Of a stretch of 20,710 nt of DNA, positions 8,164-15,277 are shown piece by piece. The notes beneath the pieces are model-generated. The model was given only the letters and a program-made list of their open reading frames with translations, ran no database searches and had not been told where the DNA came from. Every line of letters starts with the position of its first letter. Positions within the stretch are counted from its first letter, which is position 1. The DNA comes from CAJQQY01 sp964352225 (lineage in GTDB: Bacteria > Bacteroidota > Bacteroidia > Chitinophagales > Saprospiraceae), in contig CAYGRM010000080.1 in assembly GCA_964352225.1 (NCBI GenBank), positions 1 through 20,710 of the forward strand, written 5' to 3'. A program made the translations under genes and the position numbers.

Positions 8164-8193
8164 CAAATGTAAATATTTGAATTTAAAACCAAA
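8164..8193 (-). promoter_or_regulatory. Bacteroidota-type promoter for the PUR-family gene
   Basis: On the minus strand TTTG (8193-8190) and TACATTTG (8171-8164) are separated by 18 bases, matching the TTTG/TAnnTTTG consensus of the primary sigma factor in this phylum. Transcription should start near 8157, giving a leader of about 45 bases. Confidence 0.7.
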
Positions 8194-8214
8194 AAAATAT
8201 CACACATTAATTTC

Positions 8215-9996
8215 TTACTCTTCTAAACGTTGTTTTTCGTACATATCGTAGTAGAAGCCCTTATTCTCCAATAGTTCTTCGTGGGTTCCTGCTTCTGAGA
8301 TACTTCCGTCTTCCAAAACAATTATTTTATCAAAGTTTAATAGTCCATATATTCTATGGGTAATAGTAATACTTGTGCGGTCTGCAATGGCTCCATTTAT
8401 ATAGCTAAGTATCTGTTGTTCGGTATTGGTGTCGACTGCTGAGAGGCAATCATCGAGGATAACAATATCGGGGTCTTTAATAAATGCACGGGCAATAGAA
8501 ATTCTTTGTTTTTGACCACCTGAGAGCGTAACTCCACGTTCTCCAACCATCGTATCAAAGCCTTCCGGCAAAACCGCAATATCATCATAGACTGCTGCAT
8601 ACTTAGTATATTGCTCAATTTTCTCTTGGCTTGCCTCTCGATTTCCAAATGCCACATTGCCACCAATCGTATCTGAAAAAAGAAAAACATCCTGAGGAAC
8701 ATATCCCACTCGCTCTCGCAAATTGGCCAAATCCATTTGGTCAATAGGTGTTCCGTCGATTAGAATTTCACCTGAATCAATATCATACATTCTTACTAAA
8801 AGGTCAGCAATAGTTGTTTTTCCAGCACCAGTTTTTCCGATGATTGCCATTTTTTCTCCTCGTTTAAGATGAAAAGAAACATTTTTCAAACCAATGATTC
8901 CTGAATCTGGATAAGTGAAAGAGACATTTCTAAACTCTATATCACCACGTAAACTTTTAGGCTTGCCATTTTTTACTGGATTAATAATGTCTGGTTGGGT
9001 TTCTAAAAATCCATTAATTCTACTTTGTGAAGCTGCAGCTTGCTGAATAATCGAAGTTACCCAACCTACGGCAGTAACAGGCCACGTCAACATATTTACA
9101 TAAATCACAAACTCTGCAATATTCCCCGGAGTAACCGTTCCACGAGCCACTAAAACGCCTCCCATAAAAACAGTTAAAATATTACTGATACCTATTAATA
9201 GTACCATCAAGGGAAAAAAGAAAGCATTCGTTTTGGCTAAATCAAGTGACTTATCCATGTAAGTTTGACTTTCTCCCAAAAAGAATTTTCCCATCTGAGC
9301 TTCTTGTACATAAGATTTGACCACTCTTATACCAGAGTAGGCTTCTTGTGCGGTACTATTTAAAGTGGCCAATTGAACTTGGATGCCCATACTTTTTTTA
9401 TTGATGAGATTGCTCACATAATAAATAGAAAGCGATAGAACTGGCATCGGAGCAAGAGCGTATAGTGTTAATTCAGGACTCACACTTACCATCGAAATCA
9501 CAATCATAATAACTAAAGTGATCAAATTGAATCCATACAAAATCGCTGGGCCAAGATACATTCTCACCTTCGTCACGTCTTCCGTAATTCTCGACATTAA
9601 GTCCCCGGTGTTATTTTTTTTATAAAAGGCAAGACTTAAATCTTCGTAGTGCTGGAAAATTTCTTTTCGCATATCATACTCGATCAGTCTGGACATCACA
9701 ATAATTGTCTGCCGCATAAAGTACATAAACACACCTTGAATCAATGCTAAAACTAAAACTAGTACTCCAAAGAATAAAAGTGTTTTTCCAAACTCTTGAA
9801 AAAAAGTAGTCTGTAAATCAAAACCATCATACAGATGAAATATTTGTAAATTATCCACAACCAAGTCCAAGGCATTTCGAACCATTTGGGGTTGGAGCAC
9901 ATTGAAAAAATTAGCTGCCGTAACCATCAGGAAACCAATCAGCAAATACCATTTGTATTTGAAAAAATATTTATTGAGGACGAATAATGGTTTCAA
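8215..9996 (-). CDS. ABC exporter half-transporter (MdlA/BmrC-like), membrane domain plus ATPase
   Basis: 593 residues with the standard exporter layout. A six-helix membrane domain (about residues 15-315) contains the coupling segments STAQEAYSGIRVVKSYVQE and GDLMSRITEDV. The nucleotide-binding domain (about 350-593) has Walker A GKTGAGKTT (387-395), Q-loop Q435, signature LSGGQ (491-495), Walker B IVILDD (511-516), D-loop SAVD and switch H547. The usual catalytic Glu after Walker B is Asp516. Family knowledge: the form ILDDxLSAVD is common in the weaker site of heterodimeric exporters such as MdlAB or BmrCD, so a partner subunit encoded elsewhere is likely; the substrate cannot be told. The start is TTG at 9996, since the frame closes six codons upstream and no ATG is available. 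A -7-like TACCTTTG lies at 10077-10070 without a clear -33 box. Confidence 0.92.
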   Translation of the reverse strand: MKPLFVLNKYFFKYKWYLLIGFLMVTAANFFNVLQPQMVRNALDLVVDNLQIFHLYDGFDLQTTFFQEFGKTLLFFGVLVLVLALIQGVFMYFMRQTIIVMSRLIEYDMRKEIFQHYEDLSLAFYKKNNTGDLMSRITEDVTKVRMYLGPAILYGFNLITLVIMIVISMVSVSPELTLYALAPMPVLSLSIYYVSNLINKKSMGIQVQLATLNSTAQEAYSGIRVVKSYVQEAQMGKFFLGESQTYMDKSLDLAKTNAFFFPLMVLLIGISNILTVFMGGVLVARGTVTPGNIAEFVIYVNMLTWPVTAVGWVTSIIQQAAASQSRINGFLETQPDIINPVKNGKPKSLRGDIEFRNVSFTYPDSGIIGLKNVSFHLKRGEKMAIIGKTGAGKTTIADLLVRMYDIDSGEILIDGTPIDQMDLANLRERVGYVPQDVFLFSDTIGGNVAFGNREASQEKIEQYTKYAAVYDDIAVLPEGFDTMVGERGVTLSGGQKQRISIARAFIKDPDIVILDDCLSAVDTNTEQQILSYINGAIADRTSITITHRIYGLLNFDKIIVLEDGSISEAGTHEELLENKGFYYDMYEKQRLEE

Positions 9997-10201
9997 TAGA
10001 TTGAGATTATTTTAGTGGAAGTTTATATTCTGATAACACGGTTTTAAACAACCATTTTTTCAAAGGGTTCAAAGGTAAGAAATCAACAGGGAAATAAGGT
10101 AAGTAGTCTTATCAATATTAAATGAAGGGATGATTATATCGGGTTTGGTTTTTTATAACTTTAGGTATATTTTTTGGGCTTGAAATTTCTAAATGATTTA
10201 T

Positions 10202-10232
10202 TTTCTAAAACCATGATAAAACGTTTTAGAAA
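10202..10232. repeat. 10-bp perfect inverted repeat between kinase and ABC exporter
   Basis: TTTCTAAAAC (10202-10211) and GTTTTAGAAA (10223-10232) flank 11 bases. It lies 54 bases after the kinase stop and about 205 bases before the exporter start. No T-tract follows on the minus strand, so it could be an operator or a weak terminator. Nothing else definite is seen in 9997-10285. Confidence 0.5.
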
Positions 10233-10285
10233 CCTGTCCATCATGATAGCTAGAGTCATTTAATTTTAAGTCTTAATTGAAAAAA

Positions 10286-12472
10286 TTATACAACAGCTTC
10301 TTCCATAACCTCTTGGTTTTCCTCCGGTTGCAAAGTTGAAAGGATAGTAAAATAAAAGGTTGTTCCTTTCTCTAGTTCACTTTCAAATGATATCGTTCCA
10401 CCATGTTTTTCTACAATTTTTTTGCAAATAGCTAATCCCATTCCTGTGCCTTCAAATTTATCTTTAGTATGTAATTGTTTGTAGGGTTTGAAAATCTTAT
10501 CTCGATATTCCTCAGGAATTCCGATTCCATTATCTTGGATAGAGAATTTCCAAAATCCATTTTCTAAGGTACAATTAATCTTAATTTCAGGAGTCGTGTC
10601 AGCGGATATAAATTTTAAACTATTGGCAATTAAGTTTTGAAATACTTGTCGCACTTTTGTTTCATCCACCATAATTTTTTGAGGTAAATTAGAAATACTA
10701 ATCTCTGCATTTTTTTCTTTGATAGAAAAATCTAAATTGGCTAAAACTTCTTCAACTAAATGGTTTGCATCGTTAGTAGTCAAGTTGATTTGCAGAGAAT
10801 TAACTTGTGAATAGGTCATCAAGTCATCCACTAAATTCCACATTAGTTTTGCTGCATTGATAATCATATCAAGATATTCCAATTCATTTTCATTTAATTT
10901 ATCTTTAGCCCTGCGCTTCAATAAACTAGAAAAACTTCCAACCGTTCGTAAAGGAGATTTCAAATCATGTGAAGCAATATGAGCAAATTGTTCCAACTGA
11001 ATATTAGATTCGATATATTTTTCGAGGATGTTATTTTTCTTTTCTAATTCTCCTTCTGCTCTTTTTTTTGCTTTGAAATTTTTATAGATCATCATGGCAG
11101 CAAGTCCTAAAACTAAAAATCCAATCACTAGAAATATTTGAATCAAACGTTGAAATGCTAACTCTGCTTCCCAAGCTAATTTATCTTTTTCTTGCTGAAT
11201 GACCTGAGCTTGTTTTTGTTTTTCCAATTGATATTCAAAGTCTTTTGACAAAGGAATTTTCATTCTACTTTCATTAAAAAGACTATCCCGATAAAGCTTA
11301 TTTAGTTCTAAATAATTGAGGCTAGTTTTAAATTGATTTGTTGCTTTGTAACCATTGTATAATATTTTAGAAGCATCTGAAAGAACGATCAATTGTTTAT
11401 TTTTCAAGGCTGCATCATATACCGTATGAGCTAATCTAATGCTACTTTTGTAATCTTTTTTTCGGAGATTCATTTCCGCAGCCAATAAATTGGAATGCAT
11501 AATTTCCACTTTATTTTTATTCATCAAAGCAGCCTCCATGGCTAATTTGTTATATTGTTCAGCAAGATCGAAGTTTTCTAAATTGATGTGGCAAGCAGAA
11601 ATATTATTATAAATTATTGGAAGAGGATGAATAAAACCAGTACTCTTTGCATCTTGAAGTGCTTTGTATAATATTTGAATAGCTTGATCATAATTTCCTT
11701 GATCCAAATATGAAGAACCGATATTTAAGTTGACATTAATGATTTGTAAACTGTCCTGATCGATTTGATATGATTGACTCGCTTGTTCGTAATGTTGAAA
11801 TGCCTTTTCGTAATTTTGATTGTCTTTGTAAATATTCCCGATATTATTATTGGCCATTCCAGAATATCGATGCAATTTCAGCTCATCATAAATTTTTAGC
11901 GCAATGTAATAATGTTGGATGCCTTGAGTATAAAGAAATTGCTCGATATACACATTTCCCAAATTCAGATTACAATGAGCAAAACCAGCTTGGTAATTAA
12001 CCTCTTGGTAAGCATCGATTCCTTTTTGATAAAACTGTTCAGCTTCTTGATAGTTATTTTGGTACAATTGAATGGTTCCTAAATCTTTGTAACAATTTCC
12101 TAAATCTTTATAAAATTTATTTTTGGAAAAGTACTCTTCAGCTTGATTGAGGTATGAATTTGCTTTTTCAAAATCTGCAATCAATAAATGAGCTCTGCCC
12201 ATTAAATATAAACTATTGGCTTTTAATTCTGGAAAATCATCAATCCTAGCAGCGTTTAAATTTTCGCTCAAATAGCTAATGGACTTATTTACATTAAACT
12301 TGAAGTTATATTCAGCTAAGTTATTTCTTACCTTAATTTTCTGTTCTTCATTTACGTTCGAGTTCAAAATAGTTTCTAAACTATCTGGACTAGTTGAGTA
12401 AAATGCATTTAAATTTGGATGGATAAAACTTATGAAAAATAGAAGAATTAAACTTTTAAAATTCACTTTCAT
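10286..12472 (-). CDS. TPR-repeat sensor histidine kinase
   Basis: 728 residues. A signal peptide (about 1-23, KSLILLFFISFIHPNLNA) exports the sensor, which is an array of tetratricopeptide repeats (about 85-385; for example YQEAEQFYQKGIDAYQE and YEKAFQHYEQASQSYQ). A coiled coil (about 408-440), one membrane helix (about 443-462) and another short coiled coil follow. The kinase core has the HisKA box IASHDLKSPLR with H502, the N box FQNLIANSLKF (N617), G1 DNGIGIP (647-653) and G2 GTGMGLAICKKIVEKHGG (675 on), all intact, so the kinase should be active. There is no receiver domain and no adjacent response regulator, so it is an orphan kinase. The periplasmic TPR array probably binds a protein or peptide; this is inference. 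The gene diverges from the operon at 12647, sharing a 174-base gap with no clear consensus promoter. Confidence 0.93.
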   Translation of the reverse strand: MKVNFKSLILLFFISFIHPNLNAFYSTSPDSLETILNSNVNEEQKIKVRNNLAEYNFKFNVNKSISYLSENLNAARIDDFPELKANSLYLMGRAHLLIADFEKANSYLNQAEEYFSKNKFYKDLGNCYKDLGTIQLYQNNYQEAEQFYQKGIDAYQEVNYQAGFAHCNLNLGNVYIEQFLYTQGIQHYYIALKIYDELKLHRYSGMANNNIGNIYKDNQNYEKAFQHYEQASQSYQIDQDSLQIINVNLNIGSSYLDQGNYDQAIQILYKALQDAKSTGFIHPLPIIYNNISACHINLENFDLAEQYNKLAMEAALMNKNKVEIMHSNLLAAEMNLRKKDYKSSIRLAHTVYDAALKNKQLIVLSDASKILYNGYKATNQFKTSLNYLELNKLYRDSLFNESRMKIPLSKDFEYQLEKQKQAQVIQQEKDKLAWEAELAFQRLIQIFLVIGFLVLGLAAMMIYKNFKAKKRAEGELEKKNNILEKYIESNIQLEQFAHIASHDLKSPLRTVGSFSSLLKRRAKDKLNENELEYLDMIINAAKLMWNLVDDLMTYSQVNSLQINLTTNDANHLVEEVLANLDFSIKEKNAEISISNLPQKIMVDETKVRQVFQNLIANSLKFISADTTPEIKINCTLENGFWKFSIQDNGIGIPEEYRDKIFKPYKQLHTKDKFEGTGMGLAICKKIVEKHGGTISFESELEKGTTFYFTILSTLQPEENQEVMEEAVV

Positions 12473-12646
12473 ATAAATTAAATTAATAACTAATGAAAGG
12501 GGGAATAACTAAAAGGTTTAGTCAAATTCATTTGTGGAAAATTTTGAAAAATCTCTATAATATATTTACTAAATTTAATGCCTAAAATTACTTTTTGGTT
12601 GGTTTTGGGAAATAATGATAGATTTTTTTAAATAAATAATAAAAAT

Positions 12647-13561
12647 ATGGGTTGGAAGGCATCTATGCTTATTGTTCAGAACACTTCGGAAATTAAAACT
12701 GCTGAGGAAGTGATTCAAAAAATTGATGATAATTATTATGATTTAGCAGGTGAAACAACTCTTGATAGTTGCGTTAATCCCCATGATGACTCAATTTATA
12801 TTGGATTTTATAATAACAATATCATCATAACTTTGGAGGCAGAATATATTTTAATGTCAATAATTGATGACGGCGGCAGTATCGAAAATCGACTTAATGA
12901 GTTATGTCCTGGTGGTGAAATTATGGGCGTTTTTTGTCAAAGTACTACAAATATGCATGGCTATTTTTTGAATAAAGATGGCGATCGGGTACGTCATAAA
13001 ATGATTTCATTTGAGGGGCCTCGATTGGAAGCTGGCCAAAGATTTGAGGAAGAAATTGAAATTTATAAGGATGCCAAGAAAGATGAAAATGGCGTAGAAT
13101 ATTGGCAGTTTGGAGATGATGAAAGTTCTCGATATGAAGAAAACCAATTGATGGAAAATTTTACTTTTGGAGTTGCCAAAAGATTATTAGGAGTTAAGTT
13201 AGATCACTCAGAGGGAGATGATTTGATGTTTCAAGTGAAGTTTAAAAAATTTGTCAAAGGGGAAAAACCAACTCCTTCTCCCAAGGAGGAAGAAGAAAAA
13301 ACAACGAACGCTTCATCCTCCAGCACTACTTATCAACGTCCCGAAAGAACTACAGAACGGAGACGGAAAACTAATCCTCCAGTAAGTGAAGAAAGTGTTG
13401 CGGAAAATGCTGAGGTACCTCCTGTAGAACCTAAAACACCTCCTGTACGACAAAAAAGTACTCCACAAAAACCAAACAATGAGAATAGATTTAATCTTCC
13501 TTGGTACACGATTTTGATGTTGATAGTTGGATTATATTTACTTTATAATTTATTGAATTAA
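12647..13561 (+). CDS. C-terminally membrane-anchored protein of unknown function, 304 aa
   Basis: No family is recognised with certainty. Residues 1-205 form a folded domain beginning MGWKASMLIVQNTSE, with a central part ELCPGGEIMGVFCQSTTNMH and an acidic region 129-170. Residues 206-282 are a disordered linker rich in Pro, Ser, Glu and Arg (for example PTPSPKEEEEKTT and ERTTERRRKTNPP). The last 20 residues (284-302, LPWYTILMLIVGLYLLYNLL) are a single membrane helix. With no signal peptide, this predicts a cytoplasmic domain anchored by its C terminus. The start ATG 12647 follows an A/T-rich leader. The AGMO-like gene follows after 26 bases and is probably co-transcribed, so the two may act in the same membrane, but no shared function can be shown. 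Confidence 0.82.
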   Translation: MGWKASMLIVQNTSEIKTAEEVIQKIDDNYYDLAGETTLDSCVNPHDDSIYIGFYNNNIIITLEAEYILMSIIDDGGSIENRLNELCPGGEIMGVFCQSTTNMHGYFLNKDGDRVRHKMISFEGPRLEAGQRFEEEIEIYKDAKKDENGVEYWQFGDDESSRYEENQLMENFTFGVAKRLLGVKLDHSEGDDLMFQVKFKKFVKGEKPTPSPKEEEEKTTNASSSSTTYQRPERTTERRRKTNPPVSEESVAENAEVPPVEPKTPPVRQKSTPQKPNNENRFNLPWYTILMLIVGLYLLYNLLN

Positions 13562-13587
13562 TAAAATTTTATTTTAAAAATAGCAAT

Positions 13588-14859
13588 ATGGAAGCTTATG
13601 CAACTGCTTTAACTTATGCCATTCCAGGATTCGTCCTATTAGTAATTATTGAAGCCATCGCCGCAAGAATGATGGGGCAATCTGTCAATCGGGCGATGGA
13701 TACTATTTCTAGTTTGAGCTCAGGAATGACTAATACTTTAAAAAGCTTATTAGGGTTATCTGTTGTTTTAGTGACTTATGGTTGGATGGAATCAAGGTTA
13801 GGAATATTTGATATTCAGTCCACTACGTGGTTATATGTTTTAGCATTTATAGGGACGGATTTTGCTAGTTATTGGGGGCATCGATTTAACCATACGATTA
13901 ATATTTTTTGGAATCGACATATCGTTCATCATTCGAGCGAGGAGTTTAATTTGTCTTGTGCATTGCGTCAAGAAATTTCTGCATTTGTCGGAATTTATTT
14001 TTTCTTATACATTCCATTGGCTATTCTTGGCGTGCCACACAAGGTAATTTTGATAACTGCTCCGATACATTTATTTGCTCAATTTTGGTATCACACCCGA
14101 CTGATTGGCAGGATGGGATTTTTGGAAAAAATATTAATGACACCCTCTCATCATCGAGTGCATCATGCGATCAATGATATTTATATTGATAAAAATTACT
14201 CAGCGATATTTATTTTTTGGGACAAATGGTTCGGAACATTTCAAGAAGAGTTGGACGAAGAACCACCTGTTTATGGAACGCTGAAGCCAGCCAATACATG
14301 GAATCCAGTTTTAATAAATTATCAACATGCATGGCAAATTGCCAAAGATGCTTGGCGAACGAATAATTGGATGGATAAAATCAGAGTGTGGTTCATGCCC
14401 ACAGGTTGGCGACCAAAAGATGTTCAAGAAAAGTATCCTATCACTATTGAAGGAGTTCATACTCGTTCAAAATATGATTCTAATCCTTCTGATTTTTTAA
14501 AAGGATGGTCCTGGTTTCAATTGATTTTCAATAATTTATTAATTTATTTTTTACTAACTCAATTTGGAAAATTTGCAGCGGTTGATATCATTTGGTATGC
14601 TGCTTTTTTATTCGTTTCTATTTTTTCATACACGACCTTGATGGATCGGCACGTTTTTGCAATACCTGCGGAGGTGATAAAATTGGCAATAGGATCGTGG
14701 ATAATTTACCAAATAGGAACCTGGTATAATTTAGATGAATTTATTGCAGGAGGATCAACTCTAGTGATGATTTATTTAGGGGCTTCAATGATTATGACCT
14801 TTTATTTTATCCTTTTTGAAAAAGTAAAGGATGAGAATAATATAAGAATCTCTACTTGA
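13588..14859 (+). CDS. Sterol desaturase/fatty acid hydroxylase family protein, AGMO-like
   Basis: 423 residues with several membrane helices and the histidine clusters of the di-iron membrane oxygenases: HRFNH (H98, H102), HIVHH (H111, H114, H115) and SHHRVHH (H188, H189, H192, H193). The stretches HHSSEEFNLSCALRQ and TPSHHRVHH, then IDKNYSAIFIFWDKWFGTF, closely follow alkylglycerol monooxygenase (TMEM195/AGMO) and its bacterial relatives, more than C-4/C-5 sterol desaturases. Family knowledge: these enzymes oxidise lipid substrates at a di-iron centre; AGMO cleaves ether lipids with a pterin cofactor. The substrate here is unknown. Residues 310-410 add further helices beyond the catalytic core. 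It is the second gene of an operon with 12647-13561. Confidence 0.88.
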   Translation: MEAYATALTYAIPGFVLLVIIEAIAARMMGQSVNRAMDTISSLSSGMTNTLKSLLGLSVVLVTYGWMESRLGIFDIQSTTWLYVLAFIGTDFASYWGHRFNHTINIFWNRHIVHHSSEEFNLSCALRQEISAFVGIYFFLYIPLAILGVPHKVILITAPIHLFAQFWYHTRLIGRMGFLEKILMTPSHHRVHHAINDIYIDKNYSAIFIFWDKWFGTFQEELDEEPPVYGTLKPANTWNPVLINYQHAWQIAKDAWRTNNWMDKIRVWFMPTGWRPKDVQEKYPITIEGVHTRSKYDSNPSDFLKGWSWFQLIFNNLLIYFLLTQFGKFAAVDIIWYAAFLFVSIFSYTTLMDRHVFAIPAEVIKLAIGSWIIYQIGTWYNLDEFIAGGSTLVMIYLGASMIMTFYFILFEKVKDENNIRIST

Positions 14860-14939
14860 AATATTGGAGACTAATAGTTCTAGGATAAGAATCTAGGTAT
14901 TTGTTAAGTGTAATTTCGCAAACAGATTAAACGATTTAT

Positions 14940-14970
14940 TTTGCTGTATTATAAATACTTTGTATATTTG
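14940..14970 (+). promoter_or_regulatory. Consensus Bacteroidota promoter with no coding gene behind it
   Basis: TTTG (14940-14943), a 19-base spacer, and TATATTTG (14963-14970) match the -33/-7 consensus exactly. The start of transcription would be near 14976. No + strand coding frame follows before 18223; the downstream signals are a hairpin at 15131-15167 and a strong terminator at 15221-15267. Confidence 0.65.
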
Positions 14971-14975
14971 AAGCG

Positions 14976-15172
14976 GATATATTTATATTCCAATCTGATT
15001 TTTTTGTATTTAATTTCCCACGAATATTTTCCCAACTAAAATTAAAGCATTGCATTTGTCAATGTTATTCAATTAGTTGAGTACCCCAAAACGAAAAGAA
15101 TAAAAGATGTATTCCCAATAACCGTTTAGAAGAGTCAAGGCTATGCCCAATCTTAGTTCTTGGCTCTCTTTT
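14976..15172 (+). ncRNA. Candidate small RNA (predicted from promoter and hairpin)
   Basis: This region follows the consensus promoter at 14940-14970. It ends in a nine-pair hairpin AGAGTCAAG/CTTGGCTCT (15131-15139 with 15159-15167, one G-T pair) followed by CTTTTA; readthrough would extend it to the strong terminator at 15221-15267. All ATG-started frames inside are only a few codons long. It does not show the hallmarks of tmRNA, RNase P RNA or SRP RNA. The call is inference from position only. Confidence 0.35.
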
Positions 15173-15220
15173 ATTAGAGACTTTTTAGAAATTAAGTTCA
15201 CAAAAATCTCTTTAATGTAA

Positions 15221-15267
15221 AAAAAAATAGAGGTTATCCATGATAATGGATAACCTCTATTTTTTTT
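15221..15267. terminator. Perfect 21-pair bidirectional terminator
   Basis: Seven A, then TAGAGGTTATCCAT, pair perfectly with 15246-15266 across a four-base loop. A-run and T-run flanks make it work in both directions. On the minus strand it starts about 10 bases after the metalloprotease stop; on the plus strand it would end any transcript from the promoter at 14940-14970. Confidence 0.92.
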
Positions 15268-15277
15268 GTGAATCAAT

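Noticed and set aside
13862..14177. Two + strand frames inside the AGMO-like gene
   Set aside because: They are out-of-frame shadows of a gene whose His motifs fix the correct frame.
14976..15172. 6S RNA, tmRNA, SRP RNA or RNase P RNA at the orphan promoter
   Set aside because: No pairing of 5' and 3' ends like 6S RNA, no tag frame, and no known conserved motifs could be found by eye; left as an unclassified candidate.
15073..15276. 67-residue minus-strand frame downstream of the metalloprotease
   Set aside because: It spans the perfect terminator hairpin and the candidate RNA hairpin, has no homology features, and starts inside the terminator.
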